This document shows, piece after piece, positions 48,241 to 61,735 of a stretch of DNA of 64,000 bases. The notes below the pieces were generated by a model that was given only the letters and a program-made list of their open reading frames with translations, made no database searches and was not told the DNA's origin. The stretch is taken from positions 366,805 through 430,804 of the forward strand of contig JANPWX010000359.1 of NCBI GenBank assembly GCA_024734555.1. The letters are read 5' to 3'. Every line of letters begins with the position of its first letter. The stretch's first letter is position 1. This DNA is from Trochalopteron elliotii. Taxonomy: Eukaryota > Chordata > Aves > Passeriformes > Leiothrichidae. The translations under genes were made by a program, and so were the position numbers.

Positions 48241-50309
48241 TGGTATTAGAGCATTTATCCTTCATATAAGGTTATTTCATAGCACAAAATCTGAACTTTA
48301 ACTTTTTCTCTGGCATCATGATTATGGATCTGATTTTCTACACTTTAGCTGGGCTATTCTTTCCCTTAATTTAATGGGAGAATTACCTGATTTAGAAGTT
48401 AGGCAACTGGGCACTGGAGTTACTCCTGTCAGTAGTGTAACACTTAAACCATTATAATTTCACCAAATTCAGTGGAAGTGCATGGCTTTGACCAGTAATA
48501 GTGTAGCTGAGAAAGGGGTCTGTGTCTGCATGGGTTTACCATGTGATACTACAGGAATCAAAAAAAGAACATTGAATAAACAAATCCCCCTTTTTGTGTT
48601 TCTTCAATTTTTTAACAAAATGCATGAACATGAAGGGTTAGGGAGAAAAGGGTTATGCAGTATAATAATTGAAACATTTATATTTTTCTAGCTCATAGGT
48701 GTACCTCATGGGAGATACGAAGACTTTTAATCTGTTGTACCACTTACTCAATATTTGTGCTCCTTCAACTGTTACAGTGTTAAGTGGTATTTTCATTTGC
48801 AATCAAAGTGTGCTTGAGCTAATTTGTCTTCTTTGTTCTGTCTCATAAAATTCAAATGACTAGAAGTCACTGGACAGTTTTACGTGGGGCTTTGCCTATA
48901 TGGGAGAGTTTTATTCATATTGATGTCAATGTCTTTACATTGCAATGACCTTATCAACTTGGGAATTATGAAAAGATTTTAAAAGTTCCGGTGATGAAAT
49001 ATTTCAGTAATGATATTTTTAGGCTTTTGCTAGACATCAAAGGAGTTCAGAACCGAGTCATTTGGCTGTGATCTCGGCCAGTGCCTCATGACAGGTCAAT
49101 AGTAAGGGTATGAAATGCTTTTACAAGAAAAATAAGCATCTAATTGTGATTCCAATTTCTTTTTAATTGAGGAGCTGCCCACATCCTTGTCATAAGCCAT
49201 CATTTCTGGTAAGCTGATGACTTGGCTTTTGATATGAGAACTTGTTAAAAGCCAAGAGCTCTTCTCAGGAAAAAAAAGACTTATCTGGATTCCAAAGGCT
49301 TAATAAATCATGGACTTGAAATAAGCACTCAGCCTTACAATCTTGTCTTCAGCTGACTTCCTAACACTGAAAATCCTCAACCTATTAACCTTGCAGGAGA
49401 CTCCACAATTGGTAAATATTTATTTTTTTAATTGCATTTGACTTAATTGTGATTAATCATTTTGCATACTTACACCTACAGTTGAGTTGCTTTTGTCAGG
49501 CTCAACTTGACATGATTATGTTACATGGATGTTAGTCAATAATTCCTTTGAATATGATTCCTTCATGTCAAAAATAAAAACTGTTAGAGGCCCAGTTTTG
49601 AACTTCTCACAATATCAACAAATTATTAGTTTACTTCACTGACCCCAATTCTTGTAGCAGTCAGTCTGGTTCCTCTTCCTGCTGCATCACTGTGACATTT
49701 GACATACCTGATTTTTAAAAGTTCCCATAGAAAACTATTTACAAAATGCCTTGTAAAACAAGACCTAACCAGTACATGAAGTAAATGTCAAAGTGTTATC
49801 ACAGAAAATATTAAAACATAAATTAAATACAAACCAAAATTTCCAGCTACAAAGTAGCTTATTTTCAATGCTACAATATTTAAGGTGGTGTCTTTGCAAA
49901 CCTGTGAGAGTGTATAGAGCAGACACAAATTTGTAATCATGAACATACTGACAAATCATTGCAAGATTTCATTATATTTTCCCATATTTCACATCCCCTC
50001 ACTCTCTAAGAGATTAAAATGTAATATTATGTGCACAAATTCTTTAAAGTCTCTCTCAGACTGTTGTAATAGTCCAAGTCAGTGATGCGTTATCATTTAG
50101 CTATCACATTTCAGTTATTCAGACTCTCAGGCGGGCAACATCAAGCATATTTCTGTACTTCTTTCAGCTTCCTTGTAAAGAACCTTCCCAGCCTTTGTTC
50201 CTAGAGATCAGCATTGCATTTTCCAGTGTAGCAGTATTTGTATATGCTCTGAGTGACCAAAAAAAAGGTGTATTGTATTCCGTATATTTTCTATGCCAAC
50301 CTGCTTAAA
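48241..50309. other. Intergenic, no gene recognised
   Basis: AT-rich. The 49,070-49,260 stretch, with TAATTG-type homeobox cores and no repeat signature, is a possible noncoding element. Confidence 0.5.
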
Positions 50310-51175
50310 ATTATCACTTTAAGACCTGGCCACCTGAAGCAGAACCAGGGTGTTTTATCCTGGGTTTGAGGAGCAGGTTGGCCTGGGGTCCCAGCAAGAG
50401 ACAGGTAACAGAAACATGGAGTTTTTTATTTCTCACTGTGCTGCCAAAAGAGTTGCCTGTGGTGAGTGCAAAGAGTGGCATATGCCTTCTTTTCTTTCTC
50501 TCCATGGGAAGTTGCCTGGCACAGGTCTCCAAGAAACTGCATTCCGCAATCCTAAACTGTTTTGGAGCAAATTTGACAACAACTTTTGGCCACAGTTACT
50601 TGGGGCAATCCACATCTCTGGATCCAGAGCTGTCAGGGCCAGGCCTGTGGGTTTCAGTGCCCAGCAAATCCATTTTTCTTTCTGCTACAATGCAGAAGCA
50701 ACCCAGAACTGCAGCACCAACTGGGTCCAGCTGGCCCAAAAGAAGCAAAGGAACTGACTGAAAGTTCAGAGCTGCCCCAGATGGAGCTGCCACCCCTCCA
50801 CCTGCTACCAGAACTGCTTTGTAAGCTCCTATCTTCCTGGTTTTTTGTTCCAGGGCAAAGGTTCAGCACAGCAAGGCTTCTCTGCTGTACTGTCTTTGTC
50901 TTTTGATCCATGGTTGGCTATGGAGGTCACCATACTGAGGAGGGGCTTCTCCATCTTCTTGTTTTAATTTGTTCCTGGGGAGTCCATGGGATTCAGCAAC
51001 ATTGTATTTAGTGTTTATTACTGTTATGTTGATTGTTGCTGTTTTGTTTTTAGTAAACTGATATTTTTTCACCTGTATCTTCACGCATTCTCCTTATTGG
51101 TGAAAAGGGAGTGGTTAAAAGGGGAGTTAACTAACTTTGGACTGTCCACGCTATATAATTGTCTTAAACCAAGAT
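50310..51175 (+). mobile_element. LTR family B, copy 3
   Basis: Runs from CACTTTAAGACCTGGCCACC to GTCTTAAACCAAGA, with CTCCTTATTGGTGAAAAGGG and TAGTAAACTGATA near the end. Overlapping frames of 131-135 aa (50,350-50,761) are inside this LTR. Confidence 0.7.
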
Positions 51176-54100
51176 GGTATATTTGCAAATGCTGCTACTG
51201 TCCACAAAATAAATGACTTTATGTTTTAGTGACTTTGTGAAATACAAGCTCTGTAATCATCCTGTTGCAACACCCCTTACAAAAGACACAAATGCAGTTG
51301 TCCCTTGTATCTCTGAAAGCTCTAACAAATTACTGTCATGATGAACAGTAGTTGACTGAACTGCTTGTGGGCTTCCAAAGTTAGACAAGTATCTAAGAAA
51401 TGGAGCAAGCATAGAACTAAATGTAGTAAGCTATCAATCTGTTTTGACTGTTGAAAGCTCTTGCAGAAATTAATTTCTTATTTCTGTGACTGTGCCAATA
51501 ATGTCATGGCTGTTAATGACAAAATTTAGTGTTGTTTGCCCATCACAAAGTACTTGAAGGCAATCCACCCACTCAAACTCCAGTGATACAGAATGTCTCT
51601 GAGCATCCCTATGGTTTAAGTGCTGCCAGCAAAAGATCTAATAACTACAATCTTTAGCAAATCTGGAGCGACACGAATGAAAACTGGCAGTCTGTGTGGA
51701 TGACTATGCCTGAAGTAGCAAATAATCTTTGATTATGTTTTGGTGGTGATTGGGAAAATGTAGAGAAGTTTTTTTAAAGTCTACTTTCTGATTCAGTTTT
51801 CTAATGGGGCAGAGAGTTTGTCACTGAGGTAATGAATGCAATTGTATGGTTGTCAAAAACACATGGAAAGGGTCAAAAATAGTAATAAAAAGATAAACAG
51901 TGCTTTGTGATTTCATAATTGTGTCATAAACTATAGCCATTACTGAAATTTTCAAGTTTGGTTAAGGATTAGGAACAAGCAATTTTAGGTAGCAGCATAG
52001 AAAGAAAAAGTAGTACGGATAAAAGGTGTTTAGAGAAAGAATTGAAGTTAAGCAGGAAACATTTGTCATGCCAGTGAGATGCTGTAATAATTAATTGTAT
52101 TTTCTGCTTGTTTGTTTGTTTGTTTGTTCCAGTTATTATAGTTGATATCTGTATATATCACTTAGTTGCATTAGTTAACACAATGAATAAGAAAGATCAA
52201 ATGATGAAAACCAACAGGATGCCCACAGAAGTATTGGAAACCAAGAGATTGTGCTCAGGAGGTGAATGCTGGTCCACATCTGGAATTGCATCTTTCAAAT
52301 TAGAAAAGCTGAATGGTGTTATGGTTAATGGTAAATATGTGTCCAAGTACTTTCAACAGGAAAGGTCACAGAATTAGGGACATGTTATCAGAAAGCAAGA
52401 AGGTAATGTAGAGGAGTGGAGCAAACAGGAGAGAGATCTTGTCCATTTTAACAGTCAACAGGCTATGTCTGCTTTGAGAGAATATTAGAATTGTTTTCTT
52501 TTCTAAAAAATATCATAAAATTGATCACTTTCAAAAGCAACGTGTATCTGGCATTCTCCTGGATCCTGTCCTCTGTTATTAGAATGTGTCAACAATCGTT
52601 AACACAGACTGATCTCACTCTGTAGCAACTGCTATTGCAGTTGTCAGAGTTTGGGGATAACATGAACCATTGGCTGGACACAGAAATGCATTTCTTGACC
52701 TCCCAATTACTAAATCCAGCAAAATGATTGGGGATCCTTTCCTGGGCCTAACAACAAGGGTGGGGGGAGAGAACAGTAACACAGGATGGGACAATTTCTG
52801 TTCTGGGCATCTAATTTCCATCACTTTAGACAGAAGATAAGATCAGACCATCACTACTCTACTACTGATACAGCAGTGCTCATTTGCTTTTGAATGAAGT
52901 TAAAGGCTTCTGATGTCTGCCAAAAGAAAGAGAAAATATTATGACCATATATTGGAACAACTTTAGTGTGCTTACCCAGCACTATAAAGGCAAACAAAGT
53001 GAACATCTGTTATATTTAAACATTTGTTTTAAAAAAGAAAATTTCACATAAACTCATACCATATACATGTGTATAAGTGTAAACTTCAAGTCTTTTAACT
53101 GAAGGGAATTCACAAGGGATTTTAACCCATATAGCAAATTTATACCAACAGCTTTGGTGGATTTCTGGTTTTGAATATTTCCTTCTGCACATCAAAAGGA
53201 AAATATGTGTGAAACACATGTTCTTTTGTCTCCTATCTTTGAGAAGTCCTTAGGAGCCTAGGAATTATACAACATACTTTTTTTCATAGGGGTCAGGAAT
53301 ATGCAGAATGCTTTTTTATTGGCCCTGAATAAAACAATGTCCAAGAAATCCCTGAAGGAAAATGTTATAGACTTCTTTCTGTTCTTTTGTATTGTTCTTA
53401 AGAGGGTAAGTGTTGTTTTAAAAGTAAACATTCCATTCACCCAAAAGATGTGTTTTATAATTTTGTAGTGTGTGGCTTTAGGTTGTTTTTTTTTTTAATA
53501 AATTCTACTATTGTGTTGGTTGCAGATCAGCTTTAATGAAGTGATTCAGACATCAAAATCTTTGTTTAAACAGTATTGTTCGCTTAAATGGGCCCAATTT
53601 ATTTTTAACACTCATAGCTCTCACAGCCTAGCTGATGTCAGCATTGATATAATCAGTTGTTATGCAGATCCTACCTCTTTTAGCTCTGCTTCTTCGTGAA
53701 ACCTCACAGCTTCTTATCATCTCCAATCCTGAAAAAGACCCATTTTTTTTTTTCCTGGAATGCTTTTAAATATCAAACTTTTGTAAATGCCCAAAATCCA
53801 CCACATAATTTAGCAGCAAGGAAGAAAAGGAGAAGGAAAGTAAAACCAAGACTTTCAATGTCTTGACAAGTAACTGTTCTGGACGCTGTAAGCTATTACT
53901 TTTTCTCATCTCTGCTACTTGTTCCTCGCTTTGTACTCATCTAAAAGGGAGAAAAACAAGTAGTAGGCATAATTGATTCATTTGGTTTTTCTTGCTATTG
54001 AGATTTACATTAAACTATTAACATTTCCTGCAATACATTATTGATGTATTTGTAAACAATTTATATTGCATTTTAGGGACTAAACAATGTAATTTTGATA

Positions 54101-54760
54101 TGAACATATGGATTTTTAAAAAGAATTTTAAAAACTGATTTAGCTGTTTTCTTTTTCTCCTCCATTTTAAAATTTAGTCCAAAGGGTTAAAGAACAGATT
54201 AAAGGAAATTTAGAGTGGGAGATGTTCGAAATTGGAGAATATAATCCACTTTTCCTAGACTGGCTCCCAAGCATTATAGGCAAGTTTTTTTTGCAATGTC
54301 CCCCATCTGCAATGCCTTCTGTTTTCTCTAGACATCTTCCATGCTGCAGATCTGGGTAGTGGGATAGACAAGAGGCTGTAGAAGTGTAGGGTTATAAAGT
54401 GGGATTTCTCCTCTGAGCTCTCTAGGCACACTTTACTACTGTCTGGAGGAGAAAAGCAGTGCTGAGGACCTCAGTGATGGATAAGAGTCAGAGATCCAGC
54501 ATTGCCTTCCTGGTCTCAGCCTGTGAACCTCCAGGATACTTTCATTAGGAAAAGAGACTAAAAGAGGCATCAAGAGCTACACTGTAAAGGAATAATTGGC
54601 TTCGTGGCTAAAGGAGTTGCTGGTGATCTTGCCCTTAGAAATGGGTTTGTCATTGTTCTATACTGCAAGCAAACAGTGGAGTAGAGTGTAGAGACAGAGT
54701 GAGAAATTACTCTTAAAAGTTGAGTTAGGGGTGTTTTGCTTCAAACTGAGAGGGAATCTT
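51176..54760. other. Intergenic, no gene recognised
   Basis: AT-rich. Only a short (TTTG)n at 52,107-52,128 and a T run near 53,487 were recognised. Confidence 0.55.
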
Positions 54761-54764
54761 AAGT

Positions 54765-55320
54765 TAGGTTCCAGCAGAGTCTGTCCTAAGGTCGTTTCTA
54801 TTTCATGTTGTAATTAAACACTTGGATAGTGGAGAAAAAAATGTGCTTACAAAATTTATGTGTAAGAGCAAGCTGAGAGAGAGGGCAAGTACTGTGAAGG
54901 GCAGAACTATCTTAACAAAATGGAATCATGGTCCACAATCAGGATAATTTCACATAATATATCTGAAAAATCAAGGCTTAAGAAGTCAGAACTCAGACAC
55001 ACAAAAACAAACCAAGGAATTGTCTGTTATAGAGCAGAGGGAATCCAGAGCTTATGCTGGATAGCGAGATAAATATAAGATAGTGATAGAATAGTTGCAC
55101 AGAATAGTGAAATAATGTAGTTTTGGGAAATACTTGTAGGGAGGTCATGAGCAAGATAATGAAACAAATTATTCTGGTATCCTCAACACTGGTAAGACGT
55201 CAGCTGGAATGCTGTGTTTGTGTTTTGCATGACGCTAAAAAAATGTAGACAAATGTAAGAGATGCAGAACAAATGAACAGGTTCAGTCTGGGTGGCTTCC
55301 CAACGTCTCATCTACCCCTA
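54765..55320 (+). mobile_element. Ancient, heavily decayed CR1
   Basis: Weak but ordered resemblance to CR1 ORF2: a GTTCCAGCAGAGTCTGTCCT block, CACTTGGATAGTGGAG, then CTTACAAAATTTATG, later CTGGAATGCTGTGTTTGTGT and GATGCAGAACAAATGAACAG. Many indels; old. Confidence 0.5.
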
Positions 55321-56024
55321 CATTTCAGTGAAATAGTAGCTGAAAGTTTTAACTTCTGTTTGCCAAATGTACTTTGCATATTGTACTTTTATAACTTTAC
55401 AATTTTCACCAAGAATGCATGATTTAAGAACCCATTTTTCCATTGCAGGTACATGAACCCAGAAGTCCTGATTTAGTAGAAGTCTGTGTTAAGTTTTAAT
55501 GCTGACTTCACTAGACCAGGATTTAGCCTGAGATGTTTGTCAAAATGTAACACCTCCTTTTTGTTTTGTTTTATCTTGTATTTTTATTATTACATTTATG
55601 GTGAATATTAGCTGTGCATAAATGTAATTATTCTTATCAGCATGAAGGAGTAATTGGGTCTTGGTAAATAAATGTAGGCCTGAAACTTAGCAGATTCTTT
55701 GTTTATAGTTTCAGCATGATTGCCTTTTTGCCCTAGCCATGTTCTCTGAGCCCTAAATTTCATCTCTTTAAGAAAAAGTGATTCATAGTTACTTTTTGAG
55801 GACTAATTCTGGTTTGTATGGATTTGAAGAAGAACTATGCTAAGCATTTTTTATAATCGTGTCCTTTGTTACATTTTTTATAACCATTCTTTATTTTTTC
55901 AAATCCATTAGAAGGTGAAGTAAACTTGTGAGATTAGCTATGCAATCAGCTGTTCAACAGCATCTGGTAAATTACAGTTATCAAGGAATTCTAGTATGGT
56001 GATTTACATGACTGAAGAAACAAG

Positions 56025-56103
56025 CTGATAAAAGACTCCTGAAGTTCAACAAGAGTAACTGCAAAGTTCTGCACCTGGGGAGAAACAACTTCAGGCACCC
56101 CCG
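56025..56103 (+). mobile_element. CR1 fragment, left side of a nested insertion
   Basis: CCTGAAGTTCAACAAGAGTA, then CTGCAAAGTTCTGCACCTGG, is CR1 ORF2. The same orientation resumes after 56,450. Confidence 0.7.
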
Positions 56104-56450
56104 TGGTGGATTGATGCTGGCTGGATGTCAGGCACCCACCAAAGCCTCTCTGTTGCTCCCCTCTGCAAGTGGACATGGAACAGGAAAATATAATGATGGT
56201 TCATGAGTTATGGATGGGGAGAGATCTGTCACTAAGTACCATCATGGGCAAAACAGATTCAACTAAGGGATGTTAATTGAATTTATTACTGAAAAAATCA
56301 GAGCAGGAGAATGAGGAGTAAAATAAATCTTAAAAGCACCTTGCCCCCTCTTCCTCCTTCCCAGCTCTACCTCCTCCCCCTCAGCAGTACAGAGAGACAG
56401 GGAATGGGGGTTATGGTCTGTTCATTACATGTTGTTCCTGCTGCTCCTTG
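56104..56450 (-). mobile_element. LTR fragment (family F) inserted in CR1
   Basis: Matches the 3' part of a common bird ERV LTR in reverse orientation: CATGGGCAAAACAGATTCAA, GAATTTATTACTG (poly(A) signal on the minus strand), ATCAGAGCAGGAGAATGAGG, CTACCTCCTCCCCCTCAGCA. Truncated at one end. Confidence 0.7.
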
Positions 56451-56705
56451 GGGAGAAAGGTGTTTTCTTCCTGGATATCGGGGAAACATTTTTTACTGTG
56501 TGGGTGACTGAGCACTGGCACAGATTGCCCAGAGGCATTGTGGAATCTTCATTCTTGGAGATACATATTCAAAAGCTGTCTGGACATGGCCCAAGGCAGC
56601 TTCTACTATGTGGCCCTGTTTGAGCAGTGAGGATGGACCAAATGACCTCAAGTCATCCTTTGCGACCCCAACCATTCTATGAGTCTGTGTTTCTGTGAAT
56701 ACATT
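56451..56705 (+). mobile_element. CR1 3' end, right side of the nested insertion
   Basis: GAGCACTGGCACAGATTGCC, CAGAGGCATTGTGGAATC and the tail CCAACCATTCTATGAGTCTG are diagnostic of a CR1 3' terminus. Confidence 0.85.
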
Positions 56706-58052
56706 GGCAATAGAAGTAAACTTCATCTAAACACTGGTTGAAGGAATAGGACACTACAGAACCAAGCAATGTAAAATAGCAAGACCCATATAATTAAAAG
56801 AAAAACAAGTTAAGTTAGTTTCTGTACTTCTGGGAACAAAGAAGCCTGAGTGAAATTATTACCTCATAAGTATATTCATCTTATCAGTAATTTTGTTGGC
56901 ACATATCTATGAATGTTTTCGTCTCCTAGATGACCTTATTGTCCTTGCTTCTTTTACATAACATCCAGTTGAATCACTTGTCTTTTTATTTCTGAGCTTT
57001 ACTCTGAAATTTATACTGTTCCTTTTCAAATATAATACCTTTCTTTTATATTTAAATTTAAAGAAACGAACTAATTGTGTCCTTTTCATAATGAGTCTTC
57101 ATGCTGTACTATATTTGGAAAGATTAAATACTTAGTTGTCTCTCTACTAACTTTGCCAAGCTCCTTTAAAGAAGATTTTTATTCAATTTGATAATAAATC
57201 TCCTAAAAATAAGAGTGCATGTCCATCTTTGTAGCTGGTGTAACATGGAATAAGGTTGGTTTTAGATTTGTTTGTCATATGTAGTGTTGACTGTAAGGCA
57301 GAGTATTCATTCCATTAGACTACCTGCCCTCTTGTAATGGTTCATTTAACATGTAGCATAAGATTTTTAAAAATTGTTATTAATTTTGAACAATTTAACC
57401 AATATCAATTTTTGATTAGGGAGGTGTCTAAACTACTTCATCCTTCTACAATTGGATGCGTTTCTATATCTTTGTAAAGTTTTCTACTTAGAAATTCAAA
57501 GGTAGATAATTCTTCAAGGTTTAAAACTGTTTTACTGTGTGTTCTTCTGAATAGAAGTTCCAGTCCATAAATATGGTTATCCTGGAGATTTTATTTTCCC
57601 TCTTCCACCACTTGAAGTTAAAAGATTGTACAGCAGGCTACATAGCAAGTTTGTATTTTTAGCTCAGGGTAAATTTATCCTTTCTGTTTCTTTACAGACT
57701 CTTCTTTTCAAAGTTATCCTTAAGGGATCACTTAGTAGAGCTTTAATGTTACAAGCTTTGTTCCAAGCAGAATTTACGCACCTGAAAAGCAAACTGTAAA
57801 TGTAAAAGTTCTGTTAGGCCTGATGGGTAACTTCAGAGGCTAGAGTAAGTGGAGCGTTTAGAACATGAACTACAAATTAGCCTTTTATCATTCTCACTCA
57901 TGCCACTCACAAGTTCTTCTTGGTCTTCTCAGGTACTTCCCTTAGAGACCCTTGGGTTTGTCTGAAGACATATCTAGAGACCATAGAAATGTGTCAGTGC
58001 AGTAGATGTCAGCATTCCTAGATTTGTTGCCCATTGCCCTCTGGTACAGAGC
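56706..58052. other. Intergenic, no gene recognised
   Basis: AT-rich, nothing recognised. Confidence 0.5.
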
Positions 58053-58604
58053 TGTGTTTTGGATTTAGGATGAGAATAATGTTGGTAGCATACTGATGTT
58101 TTTGTTGTTGTTAAGCAGTGCTTAGTCTAAGTCAAAGGACTTTTCAGGGTCCCATGCTCTGCCAGTGTGGAGGTGCACAAGAAGCTGGGAGGCAGCACAG
58201 TCAGAACAGCTGATCCAAACTGGCCAAAGGGATATTCCACACCACAGAACATCATGCCCAGTATATAAACTGGGGGGAGTTGGCTGTGACAGGTTGATTG
58301 CTGCTCAGGGACAGGCTGGGCATCAGTCAACAGGTGGTGAGCTATTGAATTGTGCATCACTTGTCTGTCTTGGGTTTTATTCCTCTCTTTTTTTCATTTC
58401 TCTTTTAATCATTATCATCGTCATCCTCATCACCATAATCCTCATCCACATTCTATTTAATTTCAATTATTAAACTGTTCTTATCTCAACACAATTTTTG
58501 TCTTTTTCTTCTGATTCTCCCCTCTTTCACACCAGGGGAGGGAAGCAGGAAGTGGGCAACCAACTGCAAGATACTTAGGTGCTGGATAGGGTTAAACCAG
58601 GGAA
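58053..58604 (+). mobile_element. Solo LTR, avian ERV family C, copy 2
   Basis: Starts near TGTGTTTTGGATTTAGGATG and ends GGATAGGGTTAAACCAGG. It contains CCAAACTGGCCAAAGGGATA, a TATA box GTATATAAACTGG (about 58,261), ATTGTGCATCACTTGTCTGT and ATTAAACTG as poly(A) signal. Better preserved in U3 and R than the 12.1-kb copy and from a different subfamily. Only degenerate ends. Confidence 0.82.
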
Positions 58605-59832
58605 ATAGATATCTTCTTCTCCATGAGGAGCTCCATCATCAATAGATGTCTTCTGCTCCATGAGGCTGTGCTGCTGCAACTGCACTGCTATGGGTAATTC
58701 AAACCCCAGGCTACTGGTAAACACGAGTCATATTCCTTAGCTGCTGTGCAGACCTGTCTTTTGTGCATATGTAGTCAACCACACTGTAAATCAAATCTCT
58801 CCACCTAAAAAAAGATGTGTTTAAAATAATTATGTATTTGGAACATGTGGCTATTTGGTGTTTTCCATTTACTAAATAACTGCCCACATTTGGGCATGTC
58901 CATAATCTGAAGGATTTGTCTGTTAACTGGGATATCATAAAATGAGGAAGCAGTAGAATGAAGTTAGTTTATATATGATATAAAAATAGCATTAAAGTAT
59001 GCATTTTAATGTGCAGTGTGGTAAGTGCGTTTTTTTCCATAGCTGATGGAGATATATTAGTGAAATACATAGAATTTTACTGTTGAATTTGCAGTTCACT
59101 TCTTCACATAAATGTAAAATTTTCATACGGTTTTGCTTCTTTGCTTATCTTTTATGTGTGCAATTTGCTGCATTTTGAAACTCATGTTTATCATAAGACT
59201 GAAAGCATACTAAAATAGACCAGAATGTATCTGCATTCATTCATCACTGCAATATTTTTTTGTGCAGCTCCTCACATCCCTTTCTACCTCCAATGCCGTA
59301 AAATCTTGCTTTAGTATTTATTCACCCTAGTATCTGATTTTTGTCTCATAAATCATTTTGACAATGAGCTAAATCCAAAATATATTCTTTATTAACATGG
59401 AACTATGTTTTGCCTCTTGGGTGCTGTTAAAAGTATATAAGAAAATATAGACTTTAATTTTGTCATATTAATTGCTTTCTTTCCTGTGACCTTTCTCACA
59501 ATGGCTCTTACTTATTTTGCTAAATGACTTATTGTTATATCACTTGATTCCCAGTTTTATTTCTCTTGTCTTGATCCAGCCAACTCCTCTTAGCTTTCTA
59601 CATCTGTGCTAATTTTCATTTGCTCCTTGGTTCTTTCAGCCCTTCCAATGCCTTTCCTGACTATTCATGCTGACATTCATGTTTTTGACTTCCTTAAATT
59701 CATGGATATTAGCAAGTCACTTCATTTGAAAGAATTATATATATTTCTTCATTGGGTCATGTATTCAAAACCAAAATGCTTCTCCTCACTCTTGACACCA
59801 ACTCGTATGTGGTTTGCTTAAAAATTTGTTTC

Positions 59833-59864
<32 letters not shown>

Positions 59865-61735
59865 GCTTCACAAACCAATGTTTTAAGCATAGTGTATGTG
59901 TAATTATAATCTGAACAGCTGTTAATACAATGTTTTTCAGCCCCTAGGAGTGAGTCCTCTTTCAAGCAATTTCTTTGACATAAATTAAAACAGAAACTTA
60001 GTTCTTATTACAGTAATGATTTACTGCAAGGATTCAAACTGAGATTAAAAATGCTTCTGATGTTCTGAATGAATATAGATAATATACTCCTACATAGAGC
60101 AAAATGTTCATATATATACATCTCCATGCTTGCATTTTGCATATTCTTTGTAGCAGCTGAGCTTCTGTACTTCTGATGTAGAATTTGTCTGATTGCCAGG
60201 GCAAATTACTTGTAATTCACTTTCTCTCTTCACTTGTAAAATATAGATATCATTTCTATTTGCATAACTATAAGAATTTATGTTAGTAAACCAAGGATAA
60301 ATGTTCCTCTATTGACCTGATAATCATCTAATTTATACCAATAGAATTCCATTGAAAATTACTAGTTCCAATACTTGATAATTTTTTAATTCCTTGAAAA
60401 AAAACCTATTTCTGTAATCCTTAGAAAATCCAACAGATTAAATTCATTAAGCTTTAGTAAGTGATTAAGAGTGCTCGTGATTTACTGTATTTGCTTTTTT
60501 TGTTGATATTTATTAGTTTACTTATATTGCTGTAGTATCAGGAAAGCATCACTGTTTTGTAGTACAAATACATAGTAAAACTATGGTCTTTTGGAAAAAA
60601 GAGATTAAAATCTCAACATAGGTTCAGAGTTCCAGTTATGGCTGTCAAAACATCAAATTTTTAAAATATAATATGAGAATAAATCTGTAGCATCTGGCTT
60701 AAAGTGTACACTAATATCAGACAATGTAGCCAAACTGCAGCACACCTGAAAACGTAAATAATTCTTATTAATCTCCTATAGTTCTGAAAATTCCTAATGT
60801 TAGTCATACCACAAGTAGTTGTTCATTATATCCCATCTGACTTGTTGCTCTCTTTTGCTTAGGAAATCAAAGATTGATCTCTGCTTTGTTCAACGAAATG
60901 TAATTTGTATAATTGTAACTCTTGGCATAACTGAATAACCTAAAACTCTATCATCCATTTCTCATCCTAATGGATATGTCCTGAAAGAGATTGAATTGTG
61001 TTGCTGTACTTCAGCCTAATGTTATAACATTATTTTGTAATTCTTTAGTACCTTTTGTTGTCTTAAGTTTATAAAGCTTGCAAATATTGTTGAAAGAACA
61101 TTACAAGTATTATGAAGCACAAAACATTACATGAAGCTTTGCTCATGTTGTAACAGAACAATTGCCTCTAGCCATCTTATGTGTGTGCACTATGTTATAA
61201 TTTTCAGTATTTTGGTTGCTAATTCAGCCCTCTGTTTTTACTGAGTGTACATCAGTCTGTCAGTCAGTTTGCTTTTGAGGATCAGTTTGTAACCTAACCA
61301 TGAACACAATCTTACACCTTTCAGAAATCTCAGCTGTGTCACTGCAGATTTGCAACTTGAAACCTTCCAGATGCTCAGTGTCAAAGAACAACCAGCTGTG
61401 ATGTTGACTGATACACAAATTAACAGTGAAAAGGATACACACAAGTGGAAATAAGGCATCCTAATCCTGGCATTTTAAACGTTGTAAAATACCTTTTTTT
61501 TTTTTTTTGTATTGAAGACATTTTACTTTTTTAAAAATGTTCACTATCTATGATTTTATTCATGCATACTGAATAAAGAGAAATGTCATTGCTGACATCT
61601 ACAGAGGCCATCATCAAAGCAGTAACTTCTATGCTGGTTGTAGAAACTTTTGCCAACTCATGCTGACAATCCTGAACTCAATCTCCTTGTCAGGAGAGCA
61701 GTGATCATCCATTAGATTGGTCATTTCTAGCCTTG
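58605..61735. other. Intergenic, no gene recognised
   Basis: AT-rich. Contains a 27-base A run at 59,838-59,864 and a T run at about 61,494-61,509. No exon seen. Confidence 0.55.
59838..59864. repeat. 27-base poly(A) tract
   Basis: Uninterrupted A run. No AATAAA signal or open frame precedes it at the spacing expected of a retrocopy. Confidence 0.9.

Noticed and set aside
50350..50761. Two overlapping frames of 131 and 135 aa
   Set aside because: They lie inside LTR family B copy 3.
59606..59864. Possible processed pseudogene ending in poly(A)
   Set aside because: No recognisable coding sequence, no AATAAA before the tract, and no target-site duplication seen.
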